A stretch of DNA of 26,327 nucleotides from Methanobacterium sp. Its GTDB lineage: Archaea > Methanobacteriota > Methanobacteria > Methanobacteriales > Methanobacteriaceae. The stretch lies in NCBI GenBank assembly GCA_020855015.1, contig JAHKLP010000086.1, positions 1 to 26,327 of the forward strand. Reading direction: 5' to 3'. Within the stretch, counting starts at the first letter, position 1; every line of letters starts with the position of its first letter. Under the pieces are notes generated by a model. It did not search any database. It was not told the DNA's origin and saw only the letters and a list, made by a program, of their open reading frames with translations. Positions 13,609-24,343 of the stretch are shown in pieces. The translations under genes were made by a program, and so were the position numbers.

Positions 13609-15480
13609 CTATTCTATCGGTGGAGACACCCTTATGATTGAGTCAAATTTTCCCCTGCATAAATCAAGGCATGTGCCACATTTTATGCATTTTTCCTGGT
13701 TAATAATATGAGGTTGTTTTTTCTCCCCAGTTATAGCCTCTGCAGGGCATGATTTAAGGCATAACCTGCATCCTGTGCATTTTTCAGGTATTATGAAATA
13801 GGATATTAGTTCTTTGCAGTGGTTGGCAGGACAAACCTTATCTTTAATATGAGCCTCATATTCCGACATGAAGTACCTTAAAGTGGTTAGGACCGGGTTG
13901 GGAGATCCCTGACCAAGTCCACATAGCGATGAAGATTTTATGGCCTCTGAAAGCTTTTTTAGAAGATCTATATCATCTTTTCGGCCTCTTCCTTCAGTTA
14001 TGTCAGTTAATATGTCTAACATCTGCTTGGTTCCCAGTCTGCATGGCACGCATTTGCCACAGGACTCATTCTGGGTGAACTTTAAAAAGTAGTGGGCAAC
14101 ATCCACCATACAGGAGTCTTCATCCATAACAACCATACCACCAGAACCCATGATAGCTCCTGCAACGTTTAATGAACTGTAATCTATGCGAGTGTCCACG
14201 AAATCTTTAGGAATGCATCCTCCCGAGGGACCTCCAACTTGGACAGCTTTAAACTTTTTACCATCGGCAACTCCTCCACCAATGGTAAATATTACTTCTC
14301 TTAGTGTTGTTCCCAGGGGTACTTCTATTAATCCAGTGTGGTAAACGTTGCCAACCATTGAAAAAGTTTTAGTGCCTTTGCTGTCCTCTGATCCTACTTT
14401 ACTGAATTCGGAGGGACCTTTCTGCATTACCAAAGTGACACTGGCCATAGTTTCCACGTTATTGATGACTGTGGGTTTGCCCCATAAACCAGCGGTGGTG
14501 GGGAATGGTGGTCGTGTGCGGGGAGTTCCTCTTTTTCCCTCAATAGAGGCAATGAGGGCTGTTTCTTCTCCGCAGACAAATGCTCCTGCCCCTTCTTTTA
14601 TTTTCAGGTCAAAATTAAATCCGGAACCCAGGATGTTTTCTCCCAGAAATCCTGCGTCCTTCATTTGAGAGATGGCATGCTTTAAAGTCTTCAAGGCAAG
14701 GGGATATTCTGCCCTGCAGTATATGTAACCTTCTTCAACTCCGATGGCATGAGCAGCAATGACTATTCCTTCTAATATTGAGTGAGGATCGCTTTCCAGG
14801 AGTGAACGGTTCATGAATGCCCCGGGATCTCCTTCATCTGCATTACAAATCAGGTATTTAGTGTCTGATTCTTCATCCCGACATAGCTGCCATTTCATAC
14901 CCGTAGGGAAACCTGCGCCCCCTCTTCCCCTTAAACCTGATTCTTTAACCTTTTCAATGACATCTTCAGGTTCCATTTTCAGGGCTTCGTTTAATCCACT
15001 GTAGCCACCTTTGGCCAGGTAGTGGTTTATATTGCGTGGGTCGATTAAGCCACAGTTGCGGAGGATCCTCCTCACTTGTGGTTTTAGAACTGGTAAGGTC
15101 CATAGATCAGGTATATTCTCAATTTTTCCTTGGCCGATTGTTCCCAGCGCATAATCAGGTAGGGGGTCTTCACCTGCTATATATGCGTGGGCCAGTTCTT
15201 TGGCCAGTTTAGGGGTGACATTTCCATAGAAAACAGGAGGATTATTGGCTTTAATTATCGTAATGATGGGTTCTGCATAGCATAATCCAATGCAGCCCAC
15301 CTTTACCAGTTTACATTCAATATCATTTTTTATGCATTCTTCCTGAATCGCTGCTGCTACTTCCTCAGAACCGGCAGATTGCCCACAAGTAGCTGAACCT
15401 ATTAGAACAACTGGTTTTTCACTGTTATAAACCAAGTTCAATTCTTCTTCGGCCATCTGAACCTGTTTATTAAAATCCAT
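13609..15480 (-). CDS. NuoF/HndC-like FMN and NAD(P)-binding flavoprotein subunit
   Basis: Flavoprotein that exchanges electrons between NAD(P)(H) and Fe-S clusters, here probably with the adjacent formate dehydrogenase. The product has 623 aa in three parts. Residues 1-105 are thioredoxin-like, with C32, C63 and C67 but no obvious fourth cysteine in the usual place. Residues 130-545 are NuoF-like, with the FMN/NADH glycine motifs GLRGRGGAGFPTG (182-194), CNADEGDPGAF (212-222) and CGEETALIASIEG (303-315), and the N3-type [4Fe-4S] at C474, C477, C480, C520. The end holds two ferredoxin motifs, C568-x2-C-x2-C-x3-C and C598-x2-C-x2-C-x3-C. ATG at 15480, AGGAG ten bases upstream. This is the layout of HydB/HndC/HylB proteins; a separate NuoE-like gene is absent nearby. 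Confidence 0.88.
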   Translation of the reverse strand: MDFNKQVQMAEEELNLVYNSEKPVVLIGSATCGQSAGSEEVAAAIQEECIKNDIECKLVKVGCIGLCYAEPIITIIKANNPPVFYGNVTPKLAKELAHAYIAGEDPLPDYALGTIGQGKIENIPDLWTLPVLKPQVRRILRNCGLIDPRNINHYLAKGGYSGLNEALKMEPEDVIEKVKESGLRGRGGAGFPTGMKWQLCRDEESDTKYLICNADEGDPGAFMNRSLLESDPHSILEGIVIAAHAIGVEEGYIYCRAEYPLALKTLKHAISQMKDAGFLGENILGSGFNFDLKIKEGAGAFVCGEETALIASIEGKRGTPRTRPPFPTTAGLWGKPTVINNVETMASVTLVMQKGPSEFSKVGSEDSKGTKTFSMVGNVYHTGLIEVPLGTTLREVIFTIGGGVADGKKFKAVQVGGPSGGCIPKDFVDTRIDYSSLNVAGAIMGSGGMVVMDEDSCMVDVAHYFLKFTQNESCGKCVPCRLGTKQMLDILTDITEGRGRKDDIDLLKKLSEAIKSSSLCGLGQGSPNPVLTTLRYFMSEYEAHIKDKVCPANHCKELISYFIIPEKCTGCRLCLKSCPAEAITGEKKQPHIINQEKCIKCGTCLDLCRGKFDSIIRVSPPIE

Positions 15481-15879
15481 ACTTCATTTACTCCTATGTA
15501 CCTTCAATTAATAGATTCAATCTGATGCTATTAAGATTCTGTTTTTCCTATATTACGATAAAAAAAGGAAACTATCCCAGCAAAAAATATTATTAAATAT
15601 CATCCCTTTCTTTATCTTCAGAAAGTATTTTTTCCCTTTTTCCAATTACAGTATATTGGATGGAATTTCTGGTTAATGATCTTTTCTAATTATTAGCATT
15701 TTATTTCATATAAATGGATATTGATAAGAAGAATGGTTGATTTTCATGGATTATTATTTGATTAAATCAATTAATGGTGGTTGTAATCAATAAATAAGTG
15801 ATGATATGTTTAAGATGATAAAATATATCTGCTAAAACTTATTATATTATATATGAAGATTGAGTTTAGGAGGTTGGAT
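15481..15879. other. 399-bp divergent spacer between the formate dehydrogenase genes and the cmd-fdhD pair
   Basis: No gene seen. It should hold promoters for both sides: a TATA-like TTTATATGA on the (-) strand near 15707-15715 for the NuoF-like gene, and AAAATATATC (15820-15829) on the (+) strand for the 15880 gene. The symmetric TTGATT/AATCAA cluster at 15737-15790 lies between the two. Confidence 0.5.
15737..15790. promoter_or_regulatory. Nested symmetric TTGATT/AATCAA operator candidate
   Basis: TTGATT at 15737-15742, TTGATT-A-AATCAA at 15758-15770, and AATCAA at 15785-15790 form two inverted repeats that share one centre (15763.5 to 15764). Outer and inner hexamers are 20-21 bases apart, two helical turns, as expected for cooperative dimers on one DNA face. 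It sits between divergent formate-related units. Function is inferred; the region is AT-rich, so chance is not excluded. Confidence 0.4.
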
Positions 15880-16194
15880 ATGTCCAAAAAATTACCAAAA
15901 CATTACATGAATATTAGAGAACGATTCCCCGAGTATGGTGATGCGCTAAGTAAACTGGGAGAATCTGTCAGAAATGCAGGTCCCCTTGACGAAAAAAGCG
16001 TTCAACTTATTCAACTGGCGGCAGCTGCAGCTATTAGATCCGAAGGAGGAGTTCACAGTCACACCAGAAGAGCTATTGAAAATGGTGCTACTGAAGAAGA
16101 GGTTTACCAGGCAGTAATCCTGCTTACCAGCACCATAGGTTTTCCCAATGTGGCAGCAGCCATTTCATGGGTTAATGATATTGTAGAAAAATAA
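15880..16194 (+). CDS. Carboxymuconolactone decarboxylase/AhpD-fold protein without the CxxC pair
   Basis: A small all-helical AhpD-like protein, 104 aa. The family pattern is visible at 42-85: QLIQLAAAAAIRSEGGVHSHTRRAIE-type helix, then ENGATEEEVYQAVILL. Where peroxidatic AhpD proteins have C-x2-C before the conserved His, this one has E-G-G-V-H-S followed by H61, and the whole protein has no cysteine, so thiol-based peroxidase or disulfide chemistry is excluded. The start is ATG at 15880, with AGGAGG six bases upstream; an in-frame ATG at 15853 lacks such a site. It lies 42 bases before fdhD in the same direction, probably one operon. The reaction is unknown. Confidence 0.82.
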   Translation: MSKKLPKHYMNIRERFPEYGDALSKLGESVRNAGPLDEKSVQLIQLAAAAAIRSEGGVHSHTRRAIENGATEEEVYQAVILLTSTIGFPNVAAAISWVNDIVEK

Positions 16195-16236
16195 TAATCA
16201 AATTTTATTCCATTGATTTCTTTTTTGGAGCCTTTT

Positions 16237-16977
16237 ATGAGTAAAATGTTCAAGAAAACTAGGATTATCAAAGTAAACCATAAGCCCCGTGAAGTGGAAG
16301 ATCTGGTGGCCCTGGACACCAAAATAGATTTAAATGTCAATGGGAGACTACTGGGAAAGTTTTATCTAAGCCCTTATAACCTTGAAGATTTCACCCTGGG
16401 CTATTTACTTGATGAAAAGTACATTAAATCTCAGGAGGATGTGAGCAGGATTGAGTTTAACTCAGAATCCATCCAAGTTTTCTTGAAGGACTTTAAAAAC
16501 GTAAAAGATGATGATTTGGCCTGTTATGATGGATGGTTCCATCGGGATCATGCTATTCCTCTTGTAAAATCAGATCTTAAGGTTGAAAAAGAGAATATCC
16601 TCCAAGCCTATGATCATTTAATTGAAAAAGCAGAAGTATGGTCCAAAACTGGTGGCACCCATGTAGCGGCACTGGTGGATGAGGAACATTTTATCCTCCG
16701 TGAAGATGTGAGCAGGCATGTGGCTGTGGATAAAGTTATTGGCGCGGGTTTAAAGGAATGTATAGATTTTTCTGATAGTTTTTTAGTGTGTAGTGGCAGA
16801 ATACCCCCGGATCGTGTGGTTAAACTGGCCAATGTAGGAATACCCATCATGGTAACCAAAGCCGCACCTACAGTGGAAGGGTTGAAAATGGGAGAAGAAG
16901 CAGGTATTACGCTGGTTGGATTCCTGAGAAATGGCAGATTTAATATTTACACCCATTCTCACCGGATAATTGTTTAG
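16237..16977 (+). CDS. fdhD: FdhD-family formate dehydrogenase accessory sulfurtransferase
   Basis: FdhD transfers sulfur from a cysteine desulfurase to the pterin-bound metal of formate dehydrogenase, and without it the enzyme is inactive. The product has about 246 aa. Conserved features: LGYLLDE (54-60), TGGTHVAAL (138-146), [20 protein letters not shown] (185-204), KAAPTVEGL (208-216) and [18 protein letters not shown] (223-240). In E. coli FdhD the sulfur is carried on a C-x2-C loop; at the corresponding stretch here (about 90-110) there is one cysteine, C96, followed by [10 protein letters not shown], so the pair is absent. The start is ATG at 16237 with GGAG six bases upstream rather than the TTG at 16213. 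Position next to formate dehydrogenase fits the role. Confidence 0.88.
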   Translation: MSKMFKKTRIIKVNHKPREVEDLVALDTKIDLNVNGRLLGKFYLSPYNLEDFTLGYLLDEKYIKSQEDVSRIEFNSESIQVFLKDFKNVKDDDLACYDGWFHRDHAIPLVKSDLKVEKENILQAYDHLIEKAEVWSKTGGTHVAALVDEEHFILREDVSRHVAVDKVIGAGLKECIDFSDSFLVCSGRIPPDRVVKLANVGIPIMVTKAAPTVEGLKMGEEAGITLVGFLRNGRFNIYTHSHRIIV

Positions 16978-16982
16978 TTTAT

Positions 16983-17005
16983 CCTGAAGATCATTATTTT
17001 TCAGG
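16983..17005. terminator. Hairpin between the convergent fdhD and antiporter genes
   Basis: CCTGAA (16983-16988) and TTCAGG (17000-17005) form a 6-bp stem with an 11-base AT-rich loop. It begins five bases after the fdhD stop and encloses the antiporter stop codon in its loop, so it could end transcripts from both sides. Confidence 0.4.
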
Positions 17006-18193
17006 CTCTAAAATCCTTTCCCCATACATACTAACTGCAAATGACCCCAAAGGTGCAGTGAATAATATGGCTATTACTGCTATGGCCAAAATAAGCTGCC
17101 CCGAAGCAACACCCATAGCAAGAGGTATGGCCCCTATAGCTGCCTGTACAGTAGCTTTCGGAGTGTAAGCCATTATACAGAATATTTTTTCCTTTAAATT
17201 AAGATTTGAACCCATTAAAGATAAATAAACACCACAACTCCGCGCTATCCAACCTATTATTATTATGATTAATCCAACCATTAAAAATGATGCTGCCAAA
17301 TAAATATTTACCTGGGCTCCCACCAGTACAAAAAGGAGTATTTCTGCAAATATCCATATCTTGTCGAATTGATCTGAAATTTGCATTCCCAGCTCAGGCA
17401 TTCTTTCTAATATCACAAAACCAATAACCATCACCCCCACCAAAGCGGCAATGGGTATTATACTACTTAATGCATCGCCTATGTTTTTTAGAAGTATTGC
17501 TGATGCGAGAATAATAAGTGTTTTTTCTGTATTGCGTATGTTGAAATGTTTGAAGAGGTATAACAGGAGTATGGCAATGACTAATCCAAATAAAATTCCA
17601 AATATAAACTGTAGTGGTATGCCTAAAATAGTCGTTATATAGTTTACCTGTTGACCTCCATATATTCCCAAAAATACTGAAAAAATGGTTATGGAAACCA
17701 CATCATCTACAGAAGCCCCGGTGAGTATAATAAGTGGTATTCCTTTCTTGGTTCCCATTCTCCTTTTTATAAATGATAGCATTTGAGGGACTATTACTGC
17801 AGGAGACACTGCTGCAATGATAAATCCTAACATTCCTGCTTCTATCAAGGGCAGTCCTAAAAGATAGTGGGATACAAACATCACTGTAAGGCCTTCCATA
17901 ATGTCTGGTATAAAACTCATTTTAATGGCAGAACTTCCAACTCTCCGTAAGCTCTCCATATGAATTCCAAAACCTGCCCTTAAGAGAATTATTATTAATG
18001 CTATTGCCCTTAAATCTCCGGATATGTCTAAAATTGATTTATCTATGAGATTTAAACAATAAGGACCGATTATTATCCCCACAATAAGCATTCCCAGCAG
18101 TCCGGGTAGCTTAATTCTGATAAATATTTTGCTGGATAACAAACCAAGCAATAAGATGATTGCCACACTGAAAGCAACATATTGAAATTCCAT
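16994..18193 (-). CDS. Cation:proton antiporter, CPA2 (NapA/KefB-type) membrane domain
   Basis: Integral membrane exchanger of Na+ or K+ for H+. The 399-aa product is almost entirely hydrophobic, with about 11-13 predicted helices and no C-terminal TrkA-N or other regulatory domain. GASVDDVVSI (159-168) carries the adjacent aspartates D163-D164, the double-Asp motif typical of electrogenic CPA2 exchangers, where CPA1 proteins usually have Asn-Asp. GLLGMLIVGIIIGPYCL (31-47) is the early Gly-Pro helix of the family. ATG at 18193; a TATA-like CCTATAAAATTAG lies about 125 bases upstream on the (-) strand. It has no visible link to its neighbours and is probably transcribed alone. Ion specificity cannot be read; methanogens need Na+/H+ exchange to balance their sodium-motive methyltransferase. 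Confidence 0.85.
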   Translation of the reverse strand: MEFQYVAFSVAIILLLGLLSSKIFIRIKLPGLLGMLIVGIIIGPYCLNLIDKSILDISGDLRAIALIIILLRAGFGIHMESLRRVGSSAIKMSFIPDIMEGLTVMFVSHYLLGLPLIEAGMLGFIIAAVSPAVIVPQMLSFIKRRMGTKKGIPLIILTGASVDDVVSITIFSVFLGIYGGQQVNYITTILGIPLQFIFGILFGLVIAILLLYLFKHFNIRNTEKTLIILASAILLKNIGDALSSIIPIAALVGVMVIGFVILERMPELGMQISDQFDKIWIFAEILLFVLVGAQVNIYLAASFLMVGLIIIIIGWIARSCGVYLSLMGSNLNLKEKIFCIMAYTPKATVQAAIGAIPLAMGVASGQLILAIAVIAILFTAPLGSFAVSMYGERILEPEK

Positions 18194-18537
18194 TAGAACA
18201 CCTGTAAGTTAGACTGGTTACCAAATTGTAATTTAGAAGGTTTTAGAATGAATATCATCCTTCCGGGAAAATAAGAATTAAGGTGGTATTTGAATATTAT
18301 GTTGTTTAGACTAATTTTATAGGGCATAGCTTCATCCTCTTAAAAGTTTTCACAGGAGTCATCAGCTTATAAAATAAGCGGTTAAAGGTGAACCCCATCA
18401 CCAGATAAAAATTTTCAATTATTTCTAATAAATGTTTTCACATATAGTAACATAAAGAGCACTTACAATCGATGCTCAAACCATATAATTACAGTTGATC
18501 TTATAAAATAGTTTAAAGTGAGTTGGGTCATCATGAC
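18194..18537. other. 344-bp spacer between hxlB and the antiporter gene
   Basis: No gene seen. It holds a candidate antiporter promoter (TATA-like, (-) strand, 18313-18323), a 15-base palindrome GCTTAT-AAA-ATAAGC (18365-18379) of unknown role, TGGT-T-ACCA at about 18220-18228, and the hxlB terminator hairpin at its right end. Confidence 0.5.
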
Positions 18538-18542
18538 TCACT
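18499..18542 (-). terminator. Terminator hairpin after hxlB
   Basis: On the (-) strand AGTGAGT (18542-18536) pairs with ACTCACT (18523-18517), 12-base loop, followed by a T/A-rich tail (18516-18499). The stem includes the hxlB TGA stop. It resembles a bacterial-style hairpin terminator. Confidence 0.5.
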
Positions 18543-19143
18543 CTATTAATGTGTGCCTGGCCTTCATATCCTCTTCTGTTTTTCCCATTTGAATCATTAA
18601 CTGGGCTATTAACCCGTCAAGGAATATTAGACTAGTAACCTCAAATAAAGTCCCCATAGGAGATAAAGACTGGTGTTTTCCATTTATCTGACGAGTGATG
18701 TAGTTCTTTTCAGAATCAATCTTGGTTCGCCCCTTAATGTGCACCACTAAATCTGCCATTTCTCCCAGTGTGGAGTTCACATAGGAAGTCACAGCAATAA
18801 TTTTTGTTCCTCTTTTATGGGCTATATCCGCGGCACTGATAATACTGAATGTTTCTCCTGAACCTGAAATTGCAAAAAGACAATCTTCAGGAGATAAAGC
18901 CGGAGTTGTAGTCTCCCCAACAACGTAGACACTTATTCCAAGGTGCATGAGGCGCATGGCAAAAGCCCTGGCCACTAGCCCAGATCGTCCCAATCCCATG
19001 ACAAAAACATTTTTGGATGACTGTAACAATCCCGTCATTTCTTCAATGTTCTTCGGGTCAAGTTCTCCAGAAACAGAGAGCACATTATCGATAATTTCTT
19101 GTATAGCCTCGTTTAAAATCAATTGTTTCACCGTAAGCACCAT
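18538..19143 (-). CDS. hxlB: 6-phospho-3-hexuloisomerase (SIS domain)
   Basis: Interconverts 3-hexulose 6-phosphate and fructose 6-phosphate. In archaea without the oxidative pentose pathway the ribulose monophosphate route runs in reverse with 3-hexulose-6-phosphate synthase to supply ribulose 5-phosphate. The 201-aa product, normal for PHI, is a single SIS domain: [20 protein letters not shown] (46-65), ISGSGETFS (92-100), then KIIAVTS (114-120) and the [15 protein letters not shown] segment, all PHI-like. ATG at 19143. No ribosome binding site precedes it, and a TATA box at 19168-19184 on the (-) strand implies a leader of only a few bases, so the mRNA is probably leaderless. No synthase gene is adjacent; it faces a divergent regulator. 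Confidence 0.92.
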   Translation of the reverse strand: MVLTVKQLILNEAIQEIIDNVLSVSGELDPKNIEEMTGLLQSSKNVFVMGLGRSGLVARAFAMRLMHLGISVYVVGETTTPALSPEDCLFAISGSGETFSIISAADIAHKRGTKIIAVTSYVNSTLGEMADLVVHIKGRTKIDSEKNYITRQINGKHQSLSPMGTLFEVTSLIFLDGLIAQLMIQMGKTEEDMKARHTLIE

Positions 19144-19261
19144 TATTTCGTGGTGTATATCTATCTGGTTTGATATATATAATTTCTACACGTAATCTGG
19201 TACAACATTAGAAACTACCAAAAAATCAGTAGAGGAATTTTTAAATAACAAATCGAGTCTT
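19144..19261. promoter_or_regulatory. Divergent promoter region of hxlB and the ModE/LysR-like regulator
   Basis: On the (-) strand TTATATATA (about 19170-19180) lies about 30 bases before the hxlB ATG. On the (+) strand TTTTTAAATA (19238-19247) lies about 15-24 bases before the regulator ATG. Both spacings leave little or no 5' leader. Between them TGGTA-N13-TACCA (19198-19220) is a possible operator for the regulator. Confidence 0.4.
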
Positions 19262-20137
19262 ATGGAGTTTAAACCCACATTAAACCTGGAAATAAATGGT
19301 GTGAAGTTCACATACCGGCTTTTTGATGCTTTAGAAAAAATCTCAGAAACCTGGTCACAGAGAGAAGCTGCTAAAAGCCTAAAAATATCACATGCAGTCT
19401 TAAACCGGAGAATTCGAGACGCTGAAGATAAACTTGGATTTAAATTAGTGTACACCACTGGAGCAGGCTCTGGACTCACGCCACAGGGAGTTTCGATCCT
19501 TGTAAAATATCAACAATACCAGGATAGACTTCAAGAACGATCCATACCATTCACTTGCGGAGGGCCAGTTTCAACTGGCTTGATGGATGTTTTATCCAAA
19601 CATTACGGCCTTGAAACTGTAATTAACAGTTCGAATGATTTGATTGCCCTTGAAATGGCCAAAAAAGGTTTAGTAGATGTTCTTCTTCTTGATGATCCAG
19701 TGCATGCATTCATGCATAACTTAGATTTTACCCCCATTGCCCGGGACCACCTGGTGCTAGTTTCTGGTTCGGATGAATTACCGGAGACTGTTCAGGAACT
19801 TAATGGCAGTAAATTCGTTGAAATTCCCCATTCAGCCCAAAGGCTGGCCTGGAACACATTAGATCAGTTGAGAATAGATTATGAAATAGTTGAGTTGTGC
19901 AGTTCACCCCAAAATGCGTTGAAGATGGTTAGTGGTAATGATGATCTGTATACCTTCCTAAATAACAGTTTCATATCTGGTATTACTACAGGTTCGGGTC
20001 TTCTTGCTGATGACACTATGCACATTATCAGTATGGTCCTATGGAATCCTAACCCCCATCTGGAGGATTTCTTAGAATTTATCTTGGGTAGAGGGCAGGA
20101 AATAATTGAAAAATGGGGTTTTAAGAGAATTGACTAG
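19262..20137 (+). CDS. Transcriptional regulator: ModE/LysR-like winged HTH plus periplasmic-binding-protein-like domain
   Basis: A soluble one-component regulator of 291 aa. Residues about 20-85 form a LysR/ModE-type winged [39 protein letters not shown], and a wing ending [10 protein letters not shown]. After a short linker, about 95-285 resembles a type 2 binding-protein fold (PBP-like): [37 protein letters not shown] and a C-terminal helix with [17 protein letters not shown]. In bacteria and archaea such HTH-PBP proteins are often linked to molybdate or tungstate genes, but no ligand can be read here. The ATG at 19262 has no good ribosome binding site and a TATA-like element just upstream, suggesting a leaderless mRNA. 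It is divergent from hxlB, its most obvious target. Confidence 0.78.
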   Translation: MEFKPTLNLEINGVKFTYRLFDALEKISETWSQREAAKSLKISHAVLNRRIRDAEDKLGFKLVYTTGAGSGLTPQGVSILVKYQQYQDRLQERSIPFTCGGPVSTGLMDVLSKHYGLETVINSSNDLIALEMAKKGLVDVLLLDDPVHAFMHNLDFTPIARDHLVLVSGSDELPETVQELNGSKFVEIPHSAQRLAWNTLDQLRIDYEIVELCSSPQNALKMVSGNDDLYTFLNNSFISGITTGSGLLADDTMHIISMVLWNPNPHLEDFLEFILGRGQEIIEKWGFKRID

Positions 20138-20240
20138 AACAAAAGGATTATGATGAGAATTTAAAATCATTCAATCATATAACCCTTAAAATCAGTAATC
20201 TTAAATAATCTTAAAATAGAAAAATATGGCAGGTGATTGA

Positions 20241-21146
<906 letters not shown>

Positions 21147-21243
21147 AAAATGATATTTCTATCCATTAATTGTTTTTTCACCTTTTTCAAAAATCAAAAA
21201 TGATCCTACCATTAGACTAAAACCACTATCTATTTTTATGGGG

Positions 21244-21357
21244 AATATAAAAACAAATTAAGATTAACATTAATACATTTAGTAAGGTGCTGTATACAAC
21301 TTAGGAAATACTGTAACTAGACTATGCTTACTAAAGTAAAGCTTACACGGTGATTCT
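21244..21357 (+). promoter_or_regulatory. thiC promoter and structured leader candidate
   Basis: A TATA-like AATATAAAAA (21244-21253) predicts a start near 21275. The leader would begin with TTTAGTAAG (21278-21286), the exact complement of CTTACTAAA (21327-21335), 40 bases apart. The second arm can instead fold with GTAA (21336-21339), and the first can pair weakly with CTTAC (21342-21346) just before the ribosome binding site GGTGAT. An 8-bp palindrome TGTATACA (21291-21298) lies in the loop. Either a switching leader or a paired operator is possible. It does not show the conserved TPP riboswitch core. Confidence 0.4.
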
Positions 21358-22656
21358 ATGACACAAATGGACGATGCAAGAAAAGGGATAGTAACCGCTG
21401 AAATGAAATCCGTCGCAGAAGCGGAAAACGTCGACGTTGAATTCATCCGAAAATCTGTAGCCCATGGTACCATTGCCATCCCCAGTAACACTGGACGGGA
21501 AGTAAAAGCCGTTGGTATTGGATCCGGACTCCGGACAAAAGTCAACGCCACTATCGGGACATCCACAGATATATGTGATTTTGATATGGAAGAAAAAAAG
21601 GCCAAAGTTGCCATGGCCAATAACGCTGATACATTGATGGAACTTTCTGTTGGTGGAGACCTGGACGAGATCCGAAGAAGAATTCTAAAAATATCTGACA
21701 TCCCCGTGGGCAGTGTACCTGTGTACCAAGCTGCCTTTGAAACCATCCGTGAGAAGGGTGCAGCTATATACATGGACGAAGATGTAATGTTCAAAGCCAT
21801 AGAGAAACAGGCCAAAGACGGGATAGACTTTATGGCCATTCACTGCAGTGTGAATATGGAAACCCTCAAACGTCTCAAGAGGCAGGGACGTGAAGGTGGA
21901 CTGGTAAGCCGTGGAGGAGCATTAGTATCTGCCTGGATGGTGGAAAACGAAATTGAAAATCCACTGTATAAAAATTATGATTACATCCTGGAGATCGCCA
22001 AGGAATACGACTTTGTGATGTCCATGGCCAACGCCATGAGAGCAGGAGCAATTGCCGATGCCACGGACCGTGCAGGGGTTCAAGAACTCATAATACTTGG
22101 AGAATTAATTGACCGTGCCCGAGAAGTAGGAGTTCAGACCATTGTGGAAGGTCCAGGCCACATACCATTAAACGAAATTCAGGCCAACGTCACCATACAG
22201 AAAAAACTATGTCGTGGTGCTCCATTCTACATGTTAGGACCTATCGTGACTGACATAGCACCCGCCTACGACCACATTGTTTCATCCATAGGTGCATCCC
22301 AGTCTGCTGCTGCAGGAGCAGATTTCATCTGCTATGTTACACCTGCAGAACACTTAGCCCTACCCGGACCAGAAGACGTGAAAATGGGAGTTATCGCCAG
22401 TCGAATAGGAGCCTATGTAGGGGACATGGCAAAAGGAATTCACAACGGTGAAAAGGATCTGGAAATGGCCAATGCCCGGAAGAAACTGAACTGGGAAGCC
22501 CAGTATGATGCTTCTATCTGCCCTAATGATGCCCGCGCCATTAGAGATAACCGACCCCCAGAAGACCCTGACACTTGCACCATGTGTGGAAGTTACTGTG
22601 CTATTAAAATCGTGAATGAATGGCTGGATGAAGCCCCAACTAACGTGTTCGAATAA
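21358..22656 (+). CDS. thiC: Phosphomethylpyrimidine synthase
   Basis: Non-canonical radical SAM enzyme that converts aminoimidazole ribotide to hydroxymethylpyrimidine phosphate, the pyrimidine half of thiamine. The product has 432 aa, the short form without the N-terminal extension of E. coli ThiC. Conserved segments include [55 protein letters not shown] and the C-terminal cluster motif C407-x2-C410-x3-C414 (CTMCGSYC). The E. coli-type motif has four residues before the last cysteine; the three seen here I believe to be usual in archaeal ThiC. ATG at 21358 with GGTGAT eight bases upstream. The leader holds an inverted repeat that may regulate it. No other thiamine gene is adjacent. Confidence 0.95.
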   Translation: MTQMDDARKGIVTAEMKSVAEAENVDVEFIRKSVAHGTIAIPSNTGREVKAVGIGSGLRTKVNATIGTSTDICDFDMEEKKAKVAMANNADTLMELSVGGDLDEIRRRILKISDIPVGSVPVYQAAFETIREKGAAIYMDEDVMFKAIEKQAKDGIDFMAIHCSVNMETLKRLKRQGREGGLVSRGGALVSAWMVENEIENPLYKNYDYILEIAKEYDFVMSMANAMRAGAIADATDRAGVQELIILGELIDRAREVGVQTIVEGPGHIPLNEIQANVTIQKKLCRGAPFYMLGPIVTDIAPAYDHIVSSIGASQSAAAGADFICYVTPAEHLALPGPEDVKMGVIASRIGAYVGDMAKGIHNGEKDLEMANARKKLNWEAQYDASICPNDARAIRDNRPPEDPDTCTMCGSYCAIKIVNEWLDEAPTNVFE

Positions 22657-22661
22657 AATTC

Positions 22662-22710
22662 ATCCATTTTTATTTATTTTAACCCATTAACCCCCATTTT
22701 TATTTTTATA
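22662..22710 (+). terminator. T-rich terminator region between thiC and lysS
   Basis: Four T-rich clusters of the form ATTTTTATT follow the thiC stop within 50 bases with no stable stem; a typical archaeal termination zone. The last cluster, TTTTTATAG, could also serve as a TATA-like element for lysS, but the start would then be very close to the gene. Confidence 0.45.
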
Positions 22711-22723
22711 GAAGGTGAATTGA

Positions 22724-24298
<1,575 letters not shown>

Positions 24299-24323
24299 AA
24301 CCTTCATCTCATTATCCATGAAA

Positions 24324-24343
24324 AAGGTAAAACCTTCCTTTTT
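24324..24343 (+). terminator. Hairpin plus T-run after lysS
   Basis: AAGGT-AAA-ACCTT (24324-24336) is followed by CC and a run of seven T/TT-rich bases ending at 24343; a compact hairpin terminator 26 bases past the lysS stop. It implies that the UGSC module has its own promoter or relies on read-through. Confidence 0.45.

Noticed and set aside
15853..15879. ATG at 15853 as the start of the AhpD-like gene
   Set aside because: The AGGAGG at 15868-15873 is well placed for ATG 15880 and would be inside the longer frame; the added residues do not look like the family.
21147..21357. TPP riboswitch ahead of thiC
   Set aside because: The conserved TPP-box sequence pattern (CUGAGA and partner) is not present; only an inverted repeat is seen.
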